Source of the DNA: Phoenix dactylifera
Lineage: Eukaryota > Streptophyta > Magnoliopsida > Arecales > Arecaceae
Direction of reading: 5' to 3'
Assembly: GCF_009389715.1 (NCBI RefSeq)
Contig: NC_052404.1
Location: 1,170,738-1,234,737, forward strand
DNA: 64,000 bases
Below the pieces are notes generated by a model, which did no database searches, had not been told where the DNA came from, and saw only the letters and a list, made by a program, of their open reading frames with translations. The translations under genes were made by a program, and so were the position numbers. Shown here piece by piece: positions 55,928 to 64,000 of this stretch (the stretch's first letter is position 1; the number at the start of each line of letters is the position of its first letter).

Positions 55928-56285
55928 CTACCCCCCGACTTCCGAGTTCCAGTTGGCTACCAGCTGGAGCGCGGGAAGTAGCTTTAGTTGGGCCGTTACG
56001 AATTCCGAAAATTTTAATTTATTGCGCATTTTGAATTATCGGACGCTTCGAAATGCCTTTAATAGGCGGCGTCTCTTCTTTCCCGAAAATCCTCATTATT
56101 GGGACACCTTTTGCGAGGCGTCCTCACGCCGTGGGCTCATGATGGGGCCGCACGATCCGATGGGGCGCTTCGACGTTCGAAGCGTTAGCCCTAATTAAAT
56201 GCGTCGTTCTGTCTTTTGGACCGACACGTGTGGTCATCTCAACGGGGTGCGGCTTTTCTTTTGCCGATCGGGGCCGTTGGGGAGG

Positions 56286-56295
56286 TTTATATAAA
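56286..56295 (+). promoter_or_regulatory. TATA box of the antisense gene
   Basis: TTTATATAAA in a GC-rich setting, about 140 bp upstream of the ATG at 56434, on the strand opposite to pol. A plausible TATA box giving a start near 56320. Confidence 0.6.
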
Positions 56296-56433
56296 CTCTC
56301 CCCTGGCCCTCCGTCCCCTTCCTATTGCCTTCTGCTTCTAGCTTTTCTTCCCCCAGCTTTTCACAGTTCGAAGTTCTTTTCTCCGGCGTCTTCCCCAGGT
56401 CGTCCTTTTTTCTTTCTTAATCCCTTTCTCTCA

Positions 56434-58620
56434 ATGGGTTCTCTTCCCAGTGAGGTTGTATCTACCATGAGCGTCCTGGAGGTCGAAATGACCGAAGAGT
56501 GGTTTTTCCCTCTTCACGGGTTCCGCTTGGAGCCCGCCAGGCGAAGGGATCGGATAGTCGATCCTCTGGTAGGCCGGGTCGGAGTGCATCTGGAATCGCT
56601 CTGGGCCGGCCTCCGATTTCCTCTCCACGGCTTCATGAATGAGTTGCTGACGGTGTGCCAGTTGGTTCCGGCGCAACTCACTCCGAACGCCTGGAGGACA
56701 GTGGTCGGTTTCCTATCGCTGTGCTTACTGCAGGGGATTCCGACCTCTGTCAACGTTTTCCGGCGACTTTTTATCTTTAAGTCAAATCCGGGAGACGGAG
56801 AGTGGCTGTATATCGCCCTTCGGGCGGGTCGGCCACTTTTTCATGGTGCCCCCTCATCCATTCATGGCTGGAAGGAGAAATTCTTCTTCCTTGGTTCTGC
56901 ACAGTCCTGGGGGTTTGACCCCAGGTGGGGACCGGCTCAGCTCAAGTCCATCAACAAACCCTCCAGACTTTCTGCACGTGAGCAGGGGATCCTCGACGCC
57001 ATCCGCAGCCTTGGGGATGGCATCTTACTGAACGGCCTCATATGTGAGGACGCTTTGGTGAACGTGGGCTTGAGCTCGGCGCGTCCCCACGGTAAGGGTA
57101 ATTACAAAGTGTATTTATTTCCTTACTGTTCTAATGTTCTAATCCTTTTTGCCTTTGCAGATATCGCAAAGATGGTGACGAAAAGCGAAGTCCTCTACGC
57201 CCGCTTCCAGAAGAGGGCAGCCGAGCTCTCGGGCGAGCCCGCCGAGCCGAGGAAGAAGCAGAAGGTCTCGGCGACCTCAGCGACCCCGGCGACAGCAGTG
57301 GCCGAGGCGGGTCCTTCTCGCCCCGCGCATTCCGATGCTGGTCAGACGGAGGGCGCGGATTCCAGGGGCTCGGGCTCCCAGGGAGCTTCGGCGGCACTCC
57401 CATGCCCGACGCCCTTGGCGCAAATTTCTGGTCGGCAGGACGCTCCAGTTGCCGATCAGGAGAGGAGTTCCGCAGGTCCCGCGCTTGCGCGTCCTGCTCC
57501 AGTCGTGCGGCAATCAGATCGGCTGCTTGCCCGACCCCAGCCCCCTAGCTCCGAGTCGGGGGGTAGTCAGGGAGCCTCGGGGTCGGCTCTGCCTAGGCCA
57601 GCCGATGCTGGCCCTCCGGGCCCATCGGGCTTGGAGGAGCGAGTGCCTCTGGCACTCAGCTGGTCGGTGTTCGAGGGCGATTCAGCCCTCGAAAACCCTC
57701 GAGTGGCGCGCGAAGTTTTTCGGATCGCGCTGCTCCCGGCCGACCGGGCCCTGATCCAGTCCATGAGCTACAATGCTTTCATGGACTCTACCCGCTGCAA
57801 CGCCGTCCGGGTATGTAAAATTTTTTATCAGTGTAATTTGTAAAATTTTTACTCGCAGCGCCTTATGTCTTTCTTTTCGTCTCTTTTACAGCATTTGCAC
57901 GAGACAGAGATGCTGATGCACATCACCCACGACTACCGGGAGCGGGCCCGGAGGTATCAGCGTGGGTATGACGAGGCCCAGGCGAGGTACCTGGCCGCCG
58001 AGGCGAGGTACCAGGCCTCCGAGGCCGAACGTCAGGTGCTCCAGGAAAAAGTAGGAGCATCCGAGGAAAGGGTTCGAGCTCTCACCGCCGAGCTCGACGA
58101 AGAAAAGGGCGCGCATACGTTGGCGAGGTCCGAACTGCGCGCCGCGGAAGCTCGTCTGGCTGCCGCCGAACTGGCGCTGGCGTCCCGCGAGCAGGAGGTG
58201 GAGAACGCCCGCCTTCGCCACTTAGAGCTCGAGCGGGGATTGAATAACCTCGAGCGGAAGGCCGCATATCATGAGGCTCGGGAGCTCGAGGCCCGGGAGC
58301 AAGCTCAGAACGCGGTGAGGCTCTTCCGCGAGTCGGAGGAGTTTCACGACCTCCTAGCAGAGGAGGGCGTGAATGGGCTAATCCAAGGCTTCCGGGATTT
58401 CCGTAATCAATTGCGGCGGCTCCTCCCGGATTTTGACGTGAACCTGCTCCAACCGGGAGCAGGGGTCGAGAGGGGTGATGCGGCCGAGGCGATCCCCGAA
58501 GTCACCGAGGTCGCCTCCGAGGTCGCTCCTGCTGCTGCCGAGGCCGCCGAAGAGGCCCCGATTGGTGAACCAGCTACTCCTGGTGCTGCTGGAGCCGAAG
58601 TAGTCGAGCTTGAGACTTGA
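56434..58620 (+). CDS. Antisense accessory gene of the Tat-type element, three predicted exons
   Basis: ATG at 56434 (MGSLPSEVVSTMSV). Predicted exons 56434-57091, 57161-57810 and 57892-58620, joined by introns of 69 bp (G|GTAAGGG ... TTTGCAG) and 81 bp (CGG|GTATGT ... TTTTACAG); both keep frame, giving about 678 residues. The N-terminal third (HGFRLEPARRRDRI, PLHGFMNELLTVCQLVPAQL, NAWRTVVGFLSLCLLQGI, FFLGSAQSWGFDPRW) matches the 'putative gypsy-type transposon' proteins (PF04195-like). The middle is Ser/Pro/Ala-rich and disordered. The third exon begins HLHETEMLMHITHDYRERAR and is a long coiled coil (Ala/Glu/Arg heptads), ending in an Ala/Glu-rich tail. Function is unknown. It lies antisense between pol and the 3' LTR, as described for extra ORFs of Tat elements. 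Unlike pol it shows no stop. The open frame extends upstream without ATG, but the TATA box favours 56434. Confidence 0.75.
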
Positions 58621-59124
58621 TGTAATTTTTGTTGTTTTTTGTAAAGTCGGGACGGCCCCCCATACTTGTAGGGGCTAAACCCGAATTTTTGTACTTAGCC
58701 TACGGGCCTTTTTTGAAATGAATATACTTTCTTGGAAACTCGTCTACTAAGTTTCTCTGCTCGGATCTATTTTAGGTTCCGAGGGTATGGGCTCTAGGGC
58801 CTCAGCTTTACCCGCCATAGGGTTTGGTTTTAGGTTCGGCTTGCCGAGCTCCATTACTCGGCCCTTCGACCAGTGGTATAGCAACGCTTGTGCTTAAGGG
58901 ATTTGGGCTCGGAGAGTCTTTCCGAGCCTAGCCCAGATTTCGACCAAGCCCTAAAGCGGTCACTGGGACAACTTTTTAGCAAAGTTAGTAAACTTTGGGT
59001 CCGAGCCCCACATTGCCGGGGCGGGTCGGATTCTTTTCCAGCGAATGGGTCGAATGCTCGTCAGCTCGTGACGGGGATTCACCGGGCTTGTATAATTGTG
59101 CTGGTGTCGGGAGCACCCCTTCAC
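58621..59124. other. 3' flank of the antisense gene
   Basis: Probable 3' UTR to about 58735 with AATGAATATAC as a weak polyadenylation signal (58717-58727). Then GC-rich non-coding DNA with CTCGG words. Confidence 0.5.
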
Positions 59125-59622
59125 CGAGGCGATTGAAAATGCTCCTCTGCTCGGTGTCCGTTCTTTGAGGACGTCGGCAGAGAGAAATCCAAAAGCAGAA
59201 TAGATAATGTAAAAACATTAAATAAATGGGTACCTTGTACCGTGTGCGTCCTTGCGCCGAGGCGACTGAAGACGCTTCTCTGCTCGGACTCCATTCTTTG
59301 GGGACGTTGGCAGAGAAATCCAAGAATAGAATAGACAATATAGAGACATTAATGTGGAAACATTAATTAAATGGGTACCTTGTACCGTGTGCGTCCTGGC
59401 GCCGAGGCGACTGAAGACGCTTCTCTGCTCGGACTCCATTTTTTGGGGACGTCGGCAGAGAAATCCAAGAATAGAATAGACAATATAGAGACATTAATGT
59501 GGAAACATTAATTAAATGAGTACCTTGTACCGTGTGCGTCCTGGCGCCGAGGCGACTGAAGACGCTTCTCTGCTCGGACTCCGTTTTTTTTTTGGGGACG
59601 TCGGCAGAGAAATCCAAGAATA
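59125..59622. repeat. 145-bp tandem repeat array
   Basis: Copies aligned on GACGCTTCTCTGCTCGG at 59271, 59416 and 59561 are spaced exactly 145 bp and nearly identical. A diverged copy begins near 59135. Each unit holds GGTACCTTGTACCG. Confidence 0.93.
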
Positions 59623-60800
59623 GAGAGCGAGCCGAGCTTGTTGGCTGAAGCCGGCGGACAACGAGCTGAGCTCGTCTTGGTCAATGAAGACCGCATCCCA
59701 ACGCATCGGGGCATCCCGATAAATCGGGGCATCTCGACGTCTCGAGGCATCCCGACCGAGGTCGGGGTAGGAGAACGAGCCGAGCTCGTTGGCTGATGGA
59801 GCACGAGCCGAGCTCGTCGGTGGAAGTCGATGGAGAACGAGCCGAGCTCGTCTGGTCAGAGAGGACCGCAACTCATATCTCGACGTCTCGAGCTTCCCTG
59901 TAACCGGGGCATCCCGATGTCTCGGGGCATCCTGACCGTGGCCAGGATAGGAGAACGAGCCGAGCTCGTTGGCTGATGGAGCACGAGCCGAGCTCGTCGG
60001 TGGAAGTCGATGGAGAACGAGCCGAGCTCGTCTGGTTAGAGAGGACCGCAACTCATATCTCGACATCTCGAGCTTCCCTGTAACCGGGGCATCCCGACGT
60101 CTCGGGGCATCCTGACCGTGGCCAGGGTAGGAGAACGAGCCGAGCTCGTTGGCTGATGGAGCACGAGCCGAGCTCGTCGGTGGAAGTCGATGGAGAACGA
60201 GCCGAGCTCGTCTAGTCAGAGAGGACCGCAACTCATATCTCGACGTCTCGAGCTTCCCTATAGCCGGGGCATCCCGACGGATCGGGGCATCCCGACGTCT
60301 CGGGGCATCCTGACCGGGGTCAGGGTAGGAGAACGAGCCGAGCTCGTTGGCTGGTGGAGCACGAGCCGAGCTCGTCGGTGGAAGTCGATGGAGGACGAGC
60401 CGAGCTCGTCGGTCACTTAAGACCGTATCTCGACGTCTCGAGCCATCCCGACGGATCGGGGCATCCCGTTGTGGCAGGGCATCCCAATATATTGGGGCAT
60501 CCTGACGTCTCAGGGCATCCCGACGGATCGGGGCATTCCGACGTCTCGGGGCATCCTGACCGTGGTCAGGGTAGGAGAACGAGCCGAGCTCGTTGGCCGA
60601 TGGAGCACGAGCCGAGCTCGTCGGTGGAAGTCGATGGAGGACGAGCCGAGCTCGTCGGTCACTTAAGACCGTATCTCGACGTCTCGAGCCATCCCGACGG
60701 ATCGGGGCATCCCGTTGTGACAGGGCATCCTGACCGTGGTCAGGGTAGGAGAACGAGCCGAGCTCGTTGGCCGATGGAGAGCGCATCACGAACTCACGAA
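59623..60800. repeat. About 180-bp tandem repeat array rich in short palindromes
   Basis: Copies aligned on GAGAACGAGCCGAGCTCG begin at 59771, 59951, 60131, 60329, 60575 and 60749 (spacings 180, 180, 198, 246, 174). Within units the 15-mer ACGAGC-CGA-GCTCGT, a 6-bp inverted repeat with 3-bp loop, occurs up to three times, and GGGGCATCC/CATCCCGAC words repeat. A minus-strand ORF of 435 codons (60819-59512) merely reads through these repeats. Confidence 0.92.
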
Positions 60801-61009
60801 CCATCTTCAGGGAGTCCACGTGGGTACTCTATCATCCCGAGATATCAGGGCATCCCAACCGTGGTCGGGGAGGAGAAATAAACCTGGGATCATGAGATAA
60901 CCAGGAAAATCGGTGAGCTTGAAATGAGTATGCAGATCATAAGTTTATTATGAAATGAAATCCACAGAATGAAATTCAATAGTTGAATAATGAGGGACCC
61001 CTTGGGGTT
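60801..61009. other. Spacer between the repeat array and pol
   Basis: Non-coding; nothing else seen. Confidence 0.5.
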
Positions 61010-64000
61010 CTACTGGTGGTACACGCGGAGGTTTTCAGAGCTCCAGCTCCGCGGAATGGGAGTCCCATCTAGAGACTCCAATTTGTAAGTTCCGGGTCGG
61101 CGGATGCGCGTGACTCGGTATGGTCCTTCCCAGTTTGGGGCCAGCTTCCCTTGCTCAGTTGGTCGGGAGGCCTCAGCTCTTCTGAGGACAAGGTTCCCTG
61201 GTCTGAAAGATTTGACTTTGACCCTGGCGTTGTAGTACTGAGCTGTCTTTTGCTGGTACCTCGCCATACGAACTCGGGCGGCCTCCCTCGTTTCCTCGAC
61301 TAGGTCAAGGTTGCTTCTGAGCTGCAAAGAGTTGGAGCTGGCGTCGTGATGCTCGACTATTGGAGAAGGAATCCCAATCTCCAGTGGGATGACAGCCTCC
61401 GTCCCGTATGTCAGGTTGAAGGGAGTCTCGCCGGTGGGGACGCGGAACGTGGTCCGGTAAGCCCACAGGACATTGTATAGGTCTTCGACCCATTGTCTTT
61501 TGGATTTGTCGAGCCTGGCTTTGAGACCCTGCAAAATAGTACGGTTTGTTACCTCGGTTTCTCCGTTCGTCTGAGGGTGCGCGACCGAGGTGAAGCGGTG
61601 GTCAATGCCAAGCTCGGAGCAGAATTCTCTGAAGTGAATGTTGTCAAACTGGCGACCGTTGTCAGAGATGAGGATGCGGGGAAGCCCGAATCTGCAGATT
61701 ATGGACTTCCAGACGAAATCCCGCATCTTCTGCTCGGTGATCTGGGCGAGGGGCTCAGCTTCCACCCATTTTGTGAAATAGTCGATGGAGACGACCAGAA
61801 ACTTTCTTTGCCCGGTGGCCAGTGGAAGTGGCCCTAGAATGTCAATTCCCCACTGGGCAAAAGGCCAAGGAGAACTGATTGAAGTCAAAGGAGCCGAGGG
61901 CCAGCGCTGAACATTGGCGTTCCTTTGGCACCGGTCACATCTTTGGACGAAGCCCATAGCATCCTTCTGGAGTGTCGGCCAATAGTATCCTTGGCGTAGA
62001 ATTTTGTGGGCCAATGCTCGCCCTCCCAGATAATTTCCACAGATTCCTTCATGGACTTCGCGCATGGCGTAATCAGCCTCCGTTGGGCGGAGGCATCTGA
62101 GGAGGAGAGATGTGAAAGATCTCCGATAGAGCCTTCCCTCATATAGTATGTATCGGGTGGCGGAGCGCTTGATTCGGCGAGCCTCTCGTTCATCGGTGGG
62201 GAGGACTTCGTCTTGCAGGTAGCTGGTGAGTTCATCCATCCAGCTTGGCTCGAACTCAGTGTAGAGGGTCTGCTCAGGCTCGTCTGTACTGGGCTTTTGG
62301 AGATACTCCAGTACTACCATTTTGGGAAGCTCGCTCATGCGAGAGGACGCCAGCTTTGATAGCTGGTCGGCCCTGAGATTCTCTGACCTGGTAACATGTT
62401 GAATGTGAAAAGAATCCAGGGTCGAGGTGAGATCCCGTACCTTCTGAAGATACTTCTGCATGGTCGGGTCTCTGGCTTCAAAGTCACCCATAATTTGGTT
62501 GACGACGAGCTGAGAATCACTGAAGGCCTTTAAGTCCTTCACTCCTAGCTCTTTGGTTAGCTTGAGCCCGGCGACAAGCGCTTTGTACTCCGCCATATTA
62601 TTGGAAGCGGGAAACTCGAGGCGCAAGGCTTGCTCGGTGACCACCCCCTCCGGGCTGGTGAGGATAAGTCCCGCTCCACTACCCCCCGAGTTTGAAGAGC
62701 CATCGACATGCAGAGTCCATGTCAAACTCGGGGTCGACTCCGTTGGTGGCTCAGGCTCGGGCTCGGCCTCGTCCGGTATGATGCACTCGACTATAAAGTC
62801 TGCGAGCGCTTGTGCTTTGATCGCCGGTCTGGATCGGTACTCGAGGTCGAATTCTCCGAGCTCGATGGCCCATTTAGTGATTCGGCCCGCACGGTCTGAT
62901 CTCTGCAAGATCTGCTTGACCGGTTGATCGGTCAGTACGGCCACTGTGTGGGCTTAGAAGTAGGGTCGGAGCCTTCGAGCTGAGATGACCAGAGCATAGA
63001 CAGTCTTCTCCAGCTTGGAGTATCGGGTCTCGGCGTCCCTCAAGACCCGGCTGGTGTAATATACTGGCTTTTGGAGTTTACCCTCCTCTCGGACCAAGAC
63101 CGAGCTTACTGCTACAGGGGAGACAGCTAGATGTAGATAAAGAAGCTCTCCCTGTTGAGGCTTTGTGAGCAGGGGAGGGGAAGCCAGTAGATGTTTGAGC
63201 TCCTCAAAAGATTGCTGGCACTCGTCCGACCACAAAAAATTCTTCGGCTTCTTGAGGGCTGCAAAGAATGGAAGGCAGTGCTCGGCCGAGCGGGAGATGA
63301 ATCTCCCGAGGGCTGCGACTCGGCCTGTGAGCCGTTGTACCTCCTTGACCGTCCTGGGAGGCGCCATCTCTTGGAGGGCTCGGATCTTCTCTGGATTGGC
63401 CTCAATTCCTCGTTGTGTAATGATGAAGCCGACGAATTTGCCGGAGGTGACTCCGAATGCACATTTAGCTGGATTGAGCTTCATCTGGTACTTTCGGAGT
63501 GTGGAGAATGCTTCATTGAGGTCGGCTATGTGGTCTTGCGCCACCTTGCTTTTCACCAGCATGTCATCCACGTAGACTTCCATGTTTCAGCCTATTTGGT
63601 CTTTGAAGATTCGGCTGACCAGCCTTTGATAAGTTGCCCCGGCATTTTTCAAGCCAAATGGCATTACCTTGTAGCAGTAAGTTCCCCCATCGGTGATGAA
63701 GGCTGTCTTTTCCTCATCTTCTGGTGCCATGCGGATCTGGTTGTATCCGGAAAAGGCGTCCATGAATGCCAGCAGCTCGTGACCCGAGGTGGAGTCCACG
63801 AGCTGGTCGATGCTGGGGAGTGGAAAGCTGTCCTTTGGGCAGGCTTTATTCAGGTCGGTGTAGTCCACGCACATACGCCATTTTCCGCTGGCTTTCTTGA
63901 CGAGGACCACGTTGGCGAGCCATTCCGGGTAGGATATCTCCCGGATGAAGCCAGCTTCAAGGAGCTTGCCGACCTCCTCGGCTGCTGCTCGTTGTCGTTC
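61010..64000 (-). pseudogene. Tat-type pol: RT, RNase H, archaeal RNase H, integrase (5' end outside window)
   Basis: Open from the right edge on the minus strand: SYPEWLANVVLVKKASGKWR, CVDYTDLNKACPKDSFPLP, FMDAFSGYNQIRMAPEDEEK, MPFGLKNAGATYQRL, then a TGA (63584-63586, normally Arg) before NMEVYVDDMLVKSK (RT YVDD box). Next come GFIITQRGIEANPEKI and the Ty3-type RNase H (YYTSRVLRDAETRYSKLEK), a TAA near 62954 (normally Gln in YFQAHTV), a second RNase H of archaeal type (LHVDGSSNSGGSGAGLIL, NNMAEYKALVAGL, SDSQLVVNQI), an integrase zinc finger (HEGICGNYL...CDRCQRNA), and DDE residues in WGIDILGP, ISDNGRQF and NGETEVTNR. Ends TAG/TGA after LRVYHQ at 61010. Only two nonsense changes are seen in nearly 1000 codons. 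Confidence 0.93.

Larger units (their letters stand above)
54772..64000 (-). mobile_element. Tat/Retand-type Ty3/gypsy retrotransposon, 3' part, continues past the window
   Basis: Reads on the minus strand. From the right edge: RT, RNase H, archaeal-type RNase H, integrase (64000-61010), tandem-repeat region (about 60800-59100), an antisense gene (56434-58620 on plus), purine tract (55941-55928) and the 3' LTR (55927-54772). An additional RNase H of archaeal type and an antisense ORF between pol and the 3' LTR are known features of the Tat lineage. The 5-bp flank at the left end is CACAC (54767-54771). The matching copy and the 5' LTR should lie beyond 64000. Confidence 0.88.

Noticed and set aside
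55666-56034. Plus-strand ORF of 122 codons rich in SGRLSWAEHL-like repeats
   Set aside because: Read-through of degenerate GGCCGAGCGCC repeats in the LTR, crossing the LTR border and purine tract.
59512-60819. Minus-strand ORF of 435 codons with repeated RRARLVLHRLPPTSSARAP
   Set aside because: It spans two unrelated tandem arrays and simply repeats with them; unit lengths that keep frame (180, 198, 246, 174) make an open frame likely by chance.
61493-62927. Plus-strand ORFs opposite pol
   Set aside because: Antisense shadows of the conserved integrase and RNase H coding sequence.

Overview
The window is nuclear DNA of a flowering plant. GC-rich, proline/alanine-rich first coding exons beside AT-rich spacers, and abundant long Ty3/gypsy and Ty1/copia elements, suggest a monocot (possibly a palm), but the species cannot be read from the sequence. 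Only two host genes are well supported. A phosphatidylinositol 4-kinase gamma gene runs off the left edge on the minus strand (1-763). A UBA-domain protein gene lies on the minus strand (CDS 40385-42298), with a predicted 6.5-kb leader intron and a 5' exon near 48859-49020. I saw no convincing rRNA, tRNA, snRNA or CRISPR feature.

Left part (about 2.8-14.1 kb): intergenic DNA with a 559-bp GC-rich hAT-type MITE (6543-7101, perfect 8-bp target duplication), a 3' fragment of a LINE with an RNase H domain (about 7826-8345), and a truncated Ty3/gypsy chromovirus-like element made of a probable 5' LTR (about 10241-12404) plus a gag fragment.

Nested block (about 14.17-39.6 kb): one degenerate minus-strand L1-type LINE is split into three pieces by two insertions. 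The first, 16761-25482, has hAT-like termini and near-matching 8-bp flanks. Without its later insertion it is about 1.5 kb and carries a broken, internally deleted copy of a mitochondrial dicarboxylate carrier (DIC/UCP5-type) gene, so it looks like a gene-capturing non-autonomous hAT. A 7.2-kb copia element (17530-24704, TSD CCAGA, identical-length 472-bp LTRs) later landed inside the captured gene. The second insertion is an 11.7-kb Athila-lineage gypsy element on the minus strand (26896-38586, TSD CCTAC). Every coding region in this block carries stops or frameshifts.

Right part (50.7-64 kb): a copia element with both LTRs but a large internal deletion (50734-54314), then the 3' 9.2 kb of a Tat/Retand-type gypsy element on the minus strand (54772 to beyond 64000). 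From its 3' end inward this shows an LTR, a polypurine tract, an antisense spliced gene with its own TATA box (56434-58620), two tandem-repeat arrays (145-bp units; about 180-bp units full of short palindromes) and a pol region with archaeal-type RNase H and integrase. The most notable structures are the gene-capturing hAT nest, the antisense gene of the Tat element, and a predicted copia leader intron that places the gag start codon inside the LTR.
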